Shown: positions 11,025-22,587 of the stretch, in pieces
Layout of the letters: each line of letters opens with the position of its first letter
How positions within the stretch are numbered: position 1 is the first letter of the stretch
Assembly: GCA_947311845.1 (NCBI GenBank)
Contig: CAMZMU010000107.1
Location: forward strand, 18,497,166 to 18,561,165
Length of the DNA: 64,000 nt
Direction of reading: 5' to 3'
Source: Poa pratensis
Lineage: Eukaryota > Streptophyta > Magnoliopsida > Poales > Poaceae
Made by a program: the position numbers and the translations under genes
Notes under the pieces: model-generated
What the model was told of the DNA's origin: nothing
Seen by the model: the letters and a program-made list of their open reading frames with translations, nothing else
The model's database searches: none

Positions 11025-12731
11025 GTTTAGGGGAAGTACAAACGGAAGCTCAAGCTCGGACGATGAAATCCATGGTGGAGTTCGCGGTGATCATGGCTAT
11101 GTCACACAAACGAGTTTGTTGGTCTTCGACACCTTCTTCGTGATGGCCTAGGACGCTACGAGCGCCGTCTTCAAGCTCAAGAGCCAACTTCAACGACCGC
11201 ATGCATGCGCAAGAAGCATCTATGGAGCGGTGACCGAAGCTCTCAACAACCTTGTGCGACAACGAGCTTCTTCTTCATCACTCAAGCCGTACAAGAAGCA
11301 CCTCAAGGTCGACACAAGCACGTCATGGACGTCATGAACCTCGACAAGAACGTCAACATGACCCAAGGCGCGACGCCCATGAACGACCTCCTCCTAACGT
11401 TGAACAACCACATGATCTTCACGCGAACAATGCCAATGCGCATCAAGAACAACCTCACCAAAATGATGAACGTCGCGAACGCATACCATCACCACCACCG
11501 CAACAACGTGATCGTCATGACCCATTGGCTAATGACAATGGCGTACCGGGTGCGAATGACTTTGATGAACAAGGACGTCACCCCGTCATCCTCCAAGGCC
11601 ACGCCATCAAAATCATGACAATGCGAACAATAACGAACAACCATTCCTCCCATGATCCTCGTCCTCGTCAAGAACTTCCACATGATCGTCACAACACCAT
11701 CGTTCCGAGTCAAGTGATAACGAGTCAAGCCAACACAATGGTGATGGACTCAATCGAAGGAGACGTGGACGTGCATTCCCACGTGGTGCCATGGTGACTA
11801 TGATGACTTGACCAACGTCGCTTTGACATACCCAAGTTCTACGGCACAAGTGATCCGGAAGCTTACTTCTCATGGGTACTCAAGGTTGACAAGATCTTCC
11901 GCGTGCAACGCTTCTCCGACAACAAGAAGGTTGCCTTAGCCTCGATGGAGTTTGAAGAGTATGCCCTCTTGTGGTGGGAACAACTACAAGATGCACGCGT
12001 CGCTAACCACCAACAACCAATCGACACTTGGGTTGAAATGAAAGAAACAATGTACAAGCGCTTCGTGCCAAGCCATTACACTAGAGACTTATACAAGAAG
12101 TTGCAAGAGTTGAAGCAAGGTTGAAGTCGGTTGATGAGTACTACAAGGAGATGGAAATCTCCATGATGAGAGCCAATGTCAACGAGTACGAAGAGCAATC
12201 CATGGCTCTTCATGAATGGCCTCAACTATCCAATCAAGAAGATGTGGAGTTCCAACCATATGCCTCTTTGGTTGAGCTAGTACATCAAGCCAAGGCCGAG
12301 CGCCACGTGCTTGAAGAGCTCAAATACCTCAAGACAAAGGCATTCTTCGCCAACAAGCCTTCTTCGTCAACCTACACCTTCACAAGCTCTTCCTCAAGCG
12401 AACACACGAGGTCCTCCAAGAGTCTCTACATCGACACCTCAAGCGCCTCAACCTTTCAAGAAAGTACCTCCCCTACCAAGGCGCCTCAAGGATCTTCGTC
12501 CGGCACAAGACTTTGCAATGCTACAAGTGCGGCGGACAAGGGCACAAATCTTTTGAGTGCACCAACAAGAAGGTCATGATCATCAATGACATGGGAGAGT
12601 ATGAATCTATGAGTGAAGATGAGTACAATGCTTTGAACAAGGTCGCCACAATGCAAAGTGCTCAAGAAGAAGAAAGTGAGATATATTGTGATGGCGACAA
12701 CAACCCTTCCTTGGTTGTGGCAAGAGCTTAA
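11025..12731 (+). pseudogene. Gypsy gag polyprotein, frameshifted
   Basis: A reading frame starts near 11025 (MFRGSTNGSSSSDDE), then breaks. Acidic/Arg-His-rich linker frames occupy 11252-11797. The capsid (retrotrans_gag) signature is at 11903-12124 (EEYALLWWEQLQDARV, then YKRFVPSHYTRDLYKKLQEL). A further break near 12121 leads to a downstream capsid segment, and a CCHC zinc knuckle CYKCGGQGHKSFEC lies at about 12516-12557. The product would form the virus-like particle and bind element RNA, but the frame breaks prevent synthesis of a complete Gag. A GC-rich Pro/Arg segment at 10125-10225 in the leader repeats the CCGGCC motif of the LTR. Confidence 0.75.
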
Positions 12732-12759
12732 CCACCAATGTTCAAGTGGAAGAAGACCA

Positions 12760-15700
12760 AAGATGCAACTTGTTTCAAACAAGAGCGGGAATCAATGGAA
12801 AGTCCATCAAGGTCATCATAGATGGTGGAAGTTGCCACAACTAGCGAGCAAAGAACTTTGTGATAAGCTCAACTTGAAGTTCAAGAAGCACCCACATCCT
12901 TACCATGTGCAATGGTTGAGTGATACCGGAGCCGTCAAGATTCAACACATGGTGCAAGTGTCCTTCAAGATTGGAGCCTATGAAGATACGGTTGATTGTG
13001 ATGTTGTGCCTATGACGTTTGTCACTTACTCTTGGGCGTCCATGGCAATTTGACAAGGGTGCTATGCATGATGGAAGGACAAATTACTATAGCTTCAAGA
13101 ACAACGACAAGACCTTCGTCCTTCGTCCCATGACACCAAGTCAAGTCATCGCCGACAACGCCAAGACTATTGCAAGGGCACAACAAGATCGTTCGTCAGT
13201 GAGATGAGTGGTGAGCGAGAGACCCACCATAAAGTGAGTGAGAGCCACAAGCCAAATGAGTGTGACACTTCAAAGAGAGTTCCCACAAAACTTACACTAT
13301 TTGCCACAAGAGAGAGATGAGGGAGTTGAGAGAACCCATCCACCCTCCACTATGTGCTCATATGCAAGGGTGAAGTTTCTATGACTAACACTTTCACAAA
13401 CCTTCCTCCTTCTTTGTTGTCTCTTTTGAAGGACTTTGAAGATGTTTCCCTCAAGAAGTGCCACCGGGACTACCTCCTCTACGCGGAATCGAGCACCGCA
13501 TCGACCTTGTTCCCGGCGCACCGCTACCAAACCGCGCTCCTTACCGCACCAACCCCGAGAGACAAAGGAGATCGAGCGGCAAATACAAGAACTTCTTGCC
13601 ATGGGACATATCCGCGAGAGCTTGAGTCCGTGCGCCGTGCCCGTCATCTTGGTACCCAAGCACGACAACACTCTTCGCCTTTGCATGGATTGTCGCCCCA
13701 TCAACGCCATCACCGTTCGGTATCGCCATCCTATCCCTCGACTTGATGATATGCTTGATGAGCTTTGTGGTTCCGCTATATTCTCCAAAATTGATCTTAA
13801 AAGTGGATATCACCAAATAAGATGTGTGAAGGTGATGAATGGAAGACCGCATTTAAAACAAAGCTTGGTCTTTATGATGGCTGTCATGCCATTTGGTCTT
13901 TCCAATGCACCTTCTACTTTTATGCGTCTCATGAATCATGTTTTGCGTCCTTTCATTGGAAATTTGTTGTGGTATACTTTGACGACATCCTTATCTATAG
14001 CAAATCTTTGGAAGAGCACACTTCTCATGTTGCTCAAGTTTTGTTGGTTCTTCGCAATGAAAAGCTTTATGCAAATCTTTCTAAGTGCACTTTTGCCACC
14101 AACAAACTTGTTTTCTTGGGTTTTGTTGTTTCTTCGGATGGAGTCGAAGTTGATGAAGCAAAGATACAAGCAATTCGGACTTGGCCTTTTCCGATGTCAC
14201 TTGAGGAGTTGAGACGTTTTCTTGGTTTTGCCGGATTTTACCGCCGTTTCATCAAGGATTTTTCCACAATTGCTTGCCCCCTCCATGAACTTACAAAGAA
14301 AATGTACCTTTCATTTGGGGCAATGCACATGATTTTGCTTTCAATGAGCTCAAACGGTTATTAACCGAAGCACCACTCCTTGCCCTTCCGGATTTCTCTA
14401 AGACATTTGAGATTGAATGCGATGCAAGTGGATTGGGCATTGGTGGAGTGCTTATGCAAAATGGTAGACCCATCGCATACCATAGTGAGAAACTAGATGG
14501 AGCTCGCTTGAATTACCCCATTTATGACAAAGAGTTATTTGCTTTGGTTCGTGTTTTGGATGTGTGGCAACATTACCTTCGTCCTAAGGAATTTGTCATT
14601 CATTCCGACCATGAATCCTTGAAATATTTGAAAAGTCAAACAAATTTGAACAAAAGACATGCTAAGTGGGTTGAGTTCATTGAGTCTTTCCTTTGTAATC
14701 AAATACAAGAAAGGTAAAGACAATGTGGTCGCGGATGCTCTATCCCGCAAGGCCAACCTACTTACACGTCTTGACATTAGTGTCTTGGGTTTGGATGAGA
14801 TAAAGAGTTGTATGCTACCGATGCTTTCTTTGGAGACATTTTCGCTCAATGTTCGGAGCACAAAGGAATTGGTGATTTCTATTTGCACAAAGGTTTCTTG
14901 TTTAAGGCTAACAAACTATGTATACCCGAGTCTTCGCTTCGTTTGGTCCTTTTGAAGGAATCTCATGGAGGATCACTCATGGGTCACTTTGGCCGCGACA
15001 AGACCTACGCCATGCTCGCCACCAACTACTATTGGCCAGAATGAAGCGTGATGTGGAACGCCTAGTTCGACGATGTTCTACATGTCTCAAAGCTAAGTCT
15101 ACTCTAAACTCTCATGGTTATATACACCTTTGCCTATTCCACATCACCCATGGTCCGATATAGCTATGGATTTTGTCTTAGGACTCCCACGCACTAAAAC
15201 AAACAAGGATTCCATCTTTGTCGTCATTGATCGCTTCTCTAAAATGGCACACTTTATACCTGCAACAAGACGACGATGCTTCACACATTGCTACTTTGTT
15301 TTTCAGGGAAATCGTCCGTCTTCATGGAGTGCCAAAGACCATTGTGTCGGATCGTGACGTCAAGTTCGTGAGCTATTTTTGGAAGACTTTGATGGCCAAG
15401 ATGGGAATCAAGCAACTATTCTCCACCGCATACCACCCTCAAACCGATGGCCAAACCGAAGTGGTGAACCGAAGCCTATCTACACTCCTTCGTGTGTTGA
15501 TCAAGCCTAACTTGAAGAATTGGGAAGAGTGCATCCCACACGCCGAGTTCGCCTACAATCGAGCACTACACCGCGCAACAAAGAGAACACCCTTCGAGAT
15601 CGTCTATGGCTCCAACCCCTACACCGCGCTCGACATGCTACCACTTCCACTCCGTGAGCAAGTTAACATGGACTTCGACAAGCGAGCCGCTTACATGAAA

Positions 15701-16030
15701 AGCTCCATGAGGAAACAAGAACTACGCTCGAGAAGCACAACAAAGACCATGCTACGAAGATGAACAAACACAAGCGCGCCATGATATTTGAAGAAGGAGA
15801 CCTTGTTTGGCTACACCTTCGCAAAGATCGCTTCCGGATGCAAGGAAGTCCAAGCTTCACCCTCGTGGAGATGGACCTTTCAAGGTTATCAAGCGCATCA
15901 ACGACAATGCCTACAAGATCGACATCTCCCAACTCCAAACACTTGGTCCATGACACCTTCAACGTCGCCGACCTATCGCCATACCTTGGAACATCAAGCG
16001 ATGAGGATGACCAAGAGTCGAGGACGACTC
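12760..16030 (+). pseudogene. Gypsy pol: protease, reverse transcriptase, RNase H, integrase, frameshifted
   Basis: A retropepsin-like segment lies at about 12800-13060 (IIDGG-type active site region, then a LLGRPWQFD-like tail). Reverse transcriptase spans about 13560-14000 in two frames: IFSKIDLKSGYHQIR, MPFGLSNAPSTFMR and the catalytic YFDDILIYSK at about 13974. RNase H follows at about 14400-14690 ([24 protein letters not shown]). Integrase covers about 14960-15700, with the HHCC-like region, [25 protein letters not shown] and [13 protein letters not shown]. The C-terminus ends FNVADLSPYLG without a chromodomain. At least six frame changes or stops separate these parts. The domain order RT-RH-INT defines Ty3/gypsy. 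Confidence 0.85.
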
Positions 16031-16036
16031 TTTTCC

Positions 16037-16048
16037 AAGGGGGGGAGA
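16037..16048 (+). other. Polypurine tract of the gypsy element
   Basis: AAGGGGGGGAGA abuts the TG of the 3' LTR and would prime plus-strand DNA synthesis. Confidence 0.85.
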
Positions 16049-17046
16049 TGATGTAGCCCAACCTACGGCTCCTACAACAAGTGGCCCAATGACAAGAGCA
16101 AGAGTCAAAGCTCTCCATGATAAGGTGAATTCACTCCTATCTATGTGTGACCTCGACACTCCTTTGAATGGGTTGCTACTTCATACGGATACTTTGTGCA
16201 TACTCAGGAACCACCTTGATGACGACCTACAATGGAGTGGAGAAGATGGCCAAGAGACAACGCAAGACGAGGGAGAAGAAGCTCAGCCGGATAAGCACCT
16301 GAGGAAACCGGACCCCCAGCCGGCCAAGACCGGATCCAGGTCCGGACCTGCTCCCGACAAGACCGGTCGTCCAGCCGGCCAAAACCGGCCTCAAGGCCGG
16401 GCTGCATCCAGAGACGGCCGGACCTCCAGCCGGCCTCGACCGGGCTCAGGTCCGGCCCAGCACCCGACGAAGCCGGCACCCAGACCGGCCTAAACCGGAT
16501 CCAGGACCGGATCTCCTCCAGCTCGCGCGTGTCCCCACCTGTCAACGTGTCTTACCCCCGTTTTGTACCCAGACTATAAATAGAACCCCTCCCCTCCAGA
16601 TCTAGGGTTAGACTATGATTTGGGATTAGAGTAGAGGTTTGCTCCTTCTTCTCAAAGTGTCTCTTTCCTCCTATGGAGATGAACCAAGGCCTCCCCTTGT
16701 GGAGAAGAACCAAGGCCTCCCCTTGTGGAGAAGATCCCTTCGTGGATACCAAGTCTTCCTCTTGTAGTTGCGATTACTTGCTAATCTTCCCTCTTGTAGT
16801 GGCTAGATTGGATTGGTTGGATTGACCAATTGGACAAACAATCCTAAGAGTAAGGTGTGCTTGGGAGAGGAGAATTGGGGGCTACCCTTGGGGCTTGTTA
16901 CCAGTTGAATCTTGCTGAGTTGCTACTTGCTAGTTATCTTTGATTTGAGAGTTTTCCCCTCTTTGTGTTCTTGTGTTCATCACTTGTTCTTCGTGTTCAT
17001 CGATCCCTCCATCCAAATCCGTGAAAATCGGGACCAACCTACATCA
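16049..17046 (+). repeat. 3' LTR of the gypsy element
   Basis: 998 bp, nearly identical to the 5' LTR; the length difference comes from small indels, for example an extra TTCTTGTG near 16965. It carries the same TATA box and CCGGCC-rich block. Confidence 0.9.
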
Positions 17047-18279
17047 GAATGACTTGACATATCTTCCAAAGCCGTTTTAGGTACCACCTGCCGAGTCGAA
17101 TAATACCCGATATCGAAGTGGAGGGGCCATCCATACCACCCCCAGTCCCAAAACTCCACAATAGCAGTAGAGGACATACCGCCACCGACCACGACACATG
17201 GAGCTAAAGATGATCATCAAAACGAATATATGGGCATCACGTCAACCACATGACCATGATGTCTACTGTTGTCAAAAGTCTAGGGCCACCGTCCCAAGCG
17301 CCAAACTCCTGCGCCGCCATGAGTGATGACGTAGTGAGCAGATCGCGGCAAAATCCTCCACCACTAGACCGCCGGCCAGCAACTGCGCTACCACGCACAA
17401 CAGCCATAGGCAGCCACCACCTACCTTCCGCAAGCCGCTGCACATCCCCCTCTGAAGGCCCGACGTGATAAGGATCAAAGTGATGATCCTAGAGTTTTGG
17501 CCTAATCTTTTCCCTCTGAGTCAAATAGATAGTGATAGTTCTAATCACGAGATAAATCCACACAACCTGAACATGAGGAACGAATCCATCAAGCAACATG
17601 GAAATGAGCAACAAGCTTCAAACTCAAGCACAAGAATCCTTGATTACACAAGAACCTTCACACAATCATCAATTTATTCGATAACCGGCCGTGCCATACC
17701 CAAAGGGAGGTGAACACATACTGCTTGTTGTTACTTTTCTAACGAACTTCATTTAAATCTCATTCGGAGTTCATTTGCAAAATTTGTGGATGTTTGGGTC
17801 TCTGGTGTTTCAGGCAGTTTTCTCCCAGGAGCGGTAGTACCGGTCACATCAGAGATAGTACCGCCTCCGTTCTAGGAGCGGCACTACCGGTTGAAATATT
17901 GCCGCCAGTACCGCCCAAAACACCTCTCGGATCATATTTAGCAGTATTACGGGCGGTGTGGCCCGATAGTACCGCCACTACCATTTTTCACTGCTTTTCT
18001 GTCTAACGGATTGACGTGTTCCTAGGCAGCGGTAGTGTCGCTTGCCCTAGCGGTAGTACCGCCCCTGCACGAATCTGCACATAATTGTTGAAATTTCAGG
18101 AGATATATTTAAGGGACCTTCTTCCCCCAATGGTTTCCCAAGCTTCTGGCAAGTTCCCTCTCCTCCATTATTGACCTTCTTTGAGCTTGTCTTCTCTCAA
18201 TCCCTCGGAAAAAGAGAGATGGAATTTAGATCTACTAATTCCACCAATCAATATTTCCTCTTTGAGAGAGGAAACTATT
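17047..18279 (+). repeat. Older LTR-type repeat, left part (split by a CACTA insertion)
   Basis: The first 400 bases may continue the repeat interrupted by the gypsy element. From about 17460 the sequence has the look of a Triticeae LTR: repeated GCGGTAGTACCG motifs at 17830-18060, a TATATTTAAGGGACC promoter-like site near 18102, and a pyrimidine-rich leader. The text joins smoothly across the CACTA insertion (AAACT-ATT at 18279 to GGATCTAGATCTTGGG at 21731). The left boundary is not resolved. Confidence 0.45.
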
Positions 18280-19158
18280 CACTAGTACAGAACGACACAT
18301 CGGAAACGGGCCAAATACCGCATCGGAAACGGAGAAAGGGTCCGTGTCCCCGCCCTTGTCACTGATGTGAAGGCCCTCATCGGTAACGGAGGCTAAAAAC
18401 CGTTTCCGATGAGGTCTCCATTTGGCAACGGTTGTGCGTAGACCTCCGTTTCTTTAGTTTTCCTTCATCAGATACGGAGTTTGCCACCCACCCGTTTGCA
18501 CTGAGCTTTTCTCATATTTCGGTTATATGCCACAATACATGAAAGGCTGATTGCACAATGCACTAAAACGTTATTCAATTCATAACATAGAACAAATGTC
18601 ATCATTACATTGGTATACAATAATATCACCGTTTACAATTTGACTACAATCATATCTATCACACATTGGCATAATGTAATATCACCTATTACACTTTGAC
18701 TACAATCATGAACTCTAAACATATAAGCAACTAACCTAACAAGATGGAAGGCTGGCTTAATTAAGCCAGTCTTCCATCTTTGACTTGGAGCTTACCTACA
18801 ATGAGCTCTCGGTCGTCGCTGTACCCGCTCCAAGACCAGCATCCCTGAAGTTTCCGTGCCTCAAGGTTTCTGGTTCCCGGAATGGTACGTTGGTATTTTT
18901 ATGCAGTGTTGCCGAAATAAACTCCTGCGTAAAAGAAAAAATAGATTAGCGAAATATACAAAATACATCTGGATATAAAAGAACATCGGTGGCTATTTTC
19001 CAGCAACTGCTCTATTCGTTTGCCATTTTCAAGCAACTGCTAAGATCGGCGGCAAATATCCAGGAACTGCTCTGTTTGGTTGCCATTGTCTCTACTTTGT
19101 GGCAGTTCGCATTCCTTCTGTCTCTTCTTTCTCGTTCCACCACAATCCCCCACCAGCC

Positions 19159-19869
19159 ATGGTTGACCTCAACAGAATAACACAGACATCTACCGTCCGT
19201 GCCCGCGGCACCACCGTTCTGGAGGTGGTGTACACGAACAAGGAGCATACCATGGAGCGGATCCTCGACAAGTACGAGGAATGGCTAGCAGAGGAGAAGC
19301 ATCGGTTCGTCAGTCTTGACATCGAGTACACCCGTAATCATCGGGACATGGATGTCCTGCAACTCGCCATGCGCCAGCATGTCCTCGTGTTCCACTGGTG
19401 CAAGTCCAAGAAGAATTGTCCAGCGCTTGGGCAAATTCTTTCAACGCAAGAATATCACCTTCGCAAGCATGGACATCACCAACGACCGCAAGGTGCTTTC
19501 TCGTGTCGGCTTCCACATTCCACGGGGTACTACGTGGACATCCAACTCATATACAAAATCAAGGGTGAAGACGAGAGGGACGGAATGGGTGATCTAGCGG
19601 CAGACCTCATCGACACATCATACTCCAACATGAAGAAGGAGTTCCCATCCAAGCAGCACAATTTCTGGGAGTGGATGCCGTTGTACAAAGTTAACCTCGA
19701 CTACGCAGCAATAGATGGGTACGTGACCTACGAGTTGTATCGCACGATCCTAACCTTGATGGACAGGCTACGTCCAACATGGCGGGAAATGCTCTGCCCT
19801 AGGTGCAAGAATGGTGAGGGATCAACGAACACCAAGCGCAGTAAGACGGATGAGGATGATGGGTGGTGA
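19159..19869 (+). pseudogene. Captured DEDDy 3'-5' exonuclease (WRN-exonuclease-like)
   Basis: The open frame gives 236 residues from MVDLNRITQTS. It shows the RNase-H-fold 3'-5' exonuclease layout: Exo I at FVSLDIEYT (Asp-x-Glu), and Exo III at YAAIDGYVTYELY (Tyr-x3-Asp), 23 residues of which match the usual DYAAIDAYV pattern in spirit. Between about 19429 and 19530 the reading frame is shifted. There the conserved sequence, including the Exo II Asp in MDITNDRKVLSRVG, is in the next frame, while the open frame reads an unrelated His/Gln-rich stretch. The two single-base changes compensate, so the ORF stays open but the middle of the fold and one catalytic Asp are lost. An intact ancestor would trim DNA or RNA 3' ends. 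It lies wholly inside the CACTA element, so it is cargo, not a resident gene. Confidence 0.65.
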
Positions 19870-20160
19870 ATAGCAATAGGCCTTGGATATCGGTGTTAAA
19901 CTAGTTTGTACAGTTGGTGCTTGAACAATAAGTGTTTGTAATTATCAGAACATGTGTGTGTGAATTTGCACTAGGCATTGAATGTCTATGTTGAACTATT
20001 TGTACTAATATGTACACATGTTTGTGAGTGAATTTGTTTATGAGATGAAATGCTCATATGTAGAACCTAGTTCATTGGCATCACAGCCGGTCACAGAAAC
20101 ATAAGATTTTTTACCTTTCACCCGGCGGGAGAGGAGATGCCGGTCTCTTGCATAGGCCAG

Positions 20161-20365
20161 CCTCGCCGGAAAGGAGGTGCCGGCATCTGCCACACGCGCT
20201 GCGACACTACCAGCGATAGATCTCGTCGGAGAGGAGGTGCTGGCATCTGCCACATGCGCTGCGATGCTACCAGCGATAGATCTCGCCGGAGTGGAGGTGC
20301 CAACATCTGCCACACGCGCTGCGACGCTAGCAGCAATAGATCTCGTCGGAGAGGAGGTGCCGGCG
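20161..20365. repeat. 60-bp tandem repeat, about 3.4 copies
   Basis: Units start at 20161, 20221, 20281 and 20341 with exactly 60-bp spacing; each begins CTCGtCGGAgaGGAGGTGC-like. Because 60 is a multiple of three, the minus strand stays open through it and would read a 20-residue repeat (RSIAGSVAARVADAGTSSPT-like). It lies between the two captured genes of the CACTA element. Confidence 0.9.
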
Positions 20366-20699
20366 TGCGGTGTCGGAGGAGACGGCGAGACCGTCGATAG
20401 CCAGGCGCCGGTAGGAGCCGCCGCCACGAACAGACACTGGGACAGTGGGGAAGAGAGTGAGAGTGTTAGGTCATTCTGTGGAGGGCAATATATATATGAA
20501 CGCAGGTACCACAAAGGAAACGGTTAAATACTGCAACCGTTTCCTTTGCATTTATACCATTAACAGAGAAGACCTACTTACAGATAGTCTAAATTACATA
20601 TGAACGCAGAGACCACATAGGAAACGGCAATGAACCACATAGGATACATATATTAATAATAAAGATGACTAAACTACATACGGACTTGATATTAATAAT

Positions 20700-21328
20700 G
20701 AAGTAAACGATTACATATATGCTACTACTAGCTGTTGTTGATGAATACTCAGGCTCATCGTCGGTGTACATGAGGGCCTCCCTCCGGCATAAGGTACCGT
20801 CGAAGATCTTGATGAAGAACCCGTTGTCGCCATCGAACTCGAAACACAAAAAGTGCCCCTACTCAAGCTTGTACGCTTGGGCGAATGACTTCCATCCCTG
20901 GCCGAGGTACAAATTCCCCCGGCACTCACGGCCGTCTTCACCGCCCAGCTGATGTTCTCATAGTCCTCCATCTTCAGATGCATGGTAATTGCCACCATGC
21001 CTTGGAGCTTCTCCGCGAATGCCCTCGGGAGCCTCAGGCACCTCTCGATGCCCTTGTATAGGATAACCAAGAACTCGAAGCCGCGTAGCTCCGGGGACAT
21101 GTCTTCAGAGGACGGTGAGGGCGACACCGACGGCGTGGCATTGCCGTTGCGCCCCCTACAATGGCCGCGCCCTCGTCCACAGCCGCGACCGCTGCTGGTA
21201 CCTCTCGCCGGGGACATATCTTCAGAGGACGGTGAGGGCGACACGGACGACATGGCATTGCCGCTGCGCCCCCTACCACGGCCGCGCCCTCATCCATGGC
21301 CGCGACCGCTGCTGGTACCCCTCGCCAT
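20700..21328 (-). pseudogene. Captured B3-domain (REM-like) DNA-binding protein
   Basis: Read on the minus strand from an ATG at 21328, the N-terminus has two Arg-Gly-rich units followed by SVSPSPSSEDMSP. A B3 fold then starts: FEFLVILYKGIERCLRLP, AFAEKLQGM, ISWAVKTAVSAGG, then in the next frame NLYLGQGWKSFAQAYKLE, GHFLCFEFDGDNGFFIKIFD and GTLCRREAL. The beta-strand pattern (LP-x-x-F, W-V, GW-x-x-F, G-x-x-L-x-F, IFD) is that of plant B3/REM transcription factors. Lesions are a TGA in the first RG unit (CGA in the second), a frameshift at a G-run near 20915-20925, and a TAG just before GHFLCF. It is therefore a dead copy captured by the CACTA element. Confidence 0.65.
21093..21326. repeat. 117-bp tandem duplication (RG-rich coding repeat)
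   Basis: GGGGACATGTCTTCAGAGG at 21093 recurs at 21210 with a 117-bp period (39 codons), in frame with the B3-like gene on the minus strand. Each unit encodes an Arg-Gly tract and a Ser/Pro tract. Confidence 0.85.
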
Positions 21329-21730
21329 GGATTTGGACGGAGGGGATCTGGTGAAGTTTGAAAAACGGGAGGCGATGGACTGGGGCTTCAAAGAGACCGC
21401 TATTGGTACCTCTCGCCATTTATGCTCGCGGGTCTGCTCCGCCTAGCTCCCCATCTACCCCTTCGCTAGCCTCCATGTGTCAACATTTTCAACGGTTGGA
21501 AAATTCTATCCGTTACCATAGAGGCAAATATTGGAAATGGACAATTTTATTAACCGTTGCCAATATAATAAGTGAAGGAGATTGGACAGGTCCATTGCCA
21601 ATACGGGCGGGCCAGCCGCAGCCCGGGTCAAGTTTGTACGCACCGGCCGCGCGGAAAGCGCAATTCTCTGTCGCCTACTAGTGTCGTTTCCATAGAGGGT
21701 TATCCGATGTGTCGTTCTGTACTAGTGATT

Positions 21731-22587
21731 GGATCTAGATCTTGGGATTTATTTGTTGTTCTTCTTTTCTCGTTTCTCGATAGCACAAGTTTTTTTTGTG
21801 GATTTCAGATTGAAGGATTTGAACACTTCGTATGTTCTTGCCATTGCATTAGGTGTATCAGTTTGAGTTCTCCATGGAGATTCATGGAAGTGAAAGTTGA
21901 GAAGAGCTTATTATTGTTGGGTGATTGTGCACCCTAGAGATTGTTCCTCTTGGGTGCTTGGGAGCCCTACACGGTTGGTGTTGTCGTGGAGCTCTATCTT
22001 GGTGTGAAGGGAAGCCTTCACTTAATTTGTGGAGATCTCCCAGGCAATTTGTAAAGTTTTGGTCAATACATTCAAGAAGACCTCATAGTGGGTTGAGTTC
22101 TTCCTTTGTGGATGAAGCTCAAGGAGAATAAGGTGAGACTTTTGTGGCGTCAGTGAGTGTGTATCCCCGCATCTTGAGGTGAAGCCTATTGTGGCGTTTG
22201 GTGTGCATTGTGCAACCACACCTTAATGTGAGCATTTTTTGTGTTCTGGGAGCACTTAGTAACCACGCATCTCCAACGAAGACGTACTTCCATTGTGACA
22301 AGAACTTCAGGAATTACTCATCTTCTTTATGTGCCTCGATTATCTCCATAACCAGCTCTTTACTTGTACTTTGTGATAGTCATCGAGTTTGAAGTTATAT
22401 ATCTTGTTATTACATGGTTGTTATCTTGTTTAGAATAAGTTGTCGGTGCACATAGTTGAGCCTAGCATATTTAGTTTTTGTACTTGATAAATTAATGCTA
22501 ATTTTATTGTGCATTTATTCAAGCCTAAACCATATTTTTTTTAAATCGCCTATTCACACCCCTCTAGGCAATATCTCGACCTTTCAC
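21731..22587 (+). repeat. Older LTR-type repeat, right part
   Basis: Continues the repeat left of the CACTA insertion. It ends in CTATTCACACCCCTCTAGG and a GACCTTTCA terminus, a common ending of Triticeae LTRs. No primer binding site follows, so it is probably a solo or truncated LTR. No coding sequence is seen. Confidence 0.45.

Larger units (their letters stand above)
8844..17046 (+). mobile_element. Ty3/gypsy LTR retrotransposon, complete but frameshifted
   Basis: Two long direct repeats (8844-9830 and 16049-17046) both start TGATGTAG and end CTACATCA, forming an 8-bp terminal inverted repeat. A tRNA-Met primer binding site follows the first and a G-rich polypurine tract precedes the second. 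Internal domains run gag, zinc knuckle, protease, reverse transcriptase, RNase H, integrase, the gypsy order, on the plus strand. Almost every domain has frameshifts, so this copy cannot encode its own proteins. By eye the LTRs differ at about 20 substitutions plus small indels over about 985 bp, i.e. roughly 2 percent, so it is fairly young. No matching 5-bp target duplication is visible (TAGGA before, GAATG after). No chromodomain was seen. Confidence 0.9.
18280..21727. mobile_element. CACTA transposon with intact ends, carrying two captured gene fragments
   Basis: The two ends share a perfect 25-bp terminal inverted repeat: CACTAGTACAGAACGACA plus seven more bases at 18280-18304, with its complement at 21703-21727. 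The 3-bp target duplication ATT is present on both sides (18277-18279 and 21728-21730). Subterminal copies of CGGAAACGG / CCGTTTCC occur near both ends. No transposase is encoded, so it is non-autonomous. The cargo is a 3'-5' exonuclease-like gene on the plus strand and a B3-domain gene on the minus strand, each damaged. A second terminus-like ACTAGTG lies at about 21678-21684, 43 bp inside the right end. Confidence 0.9.
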
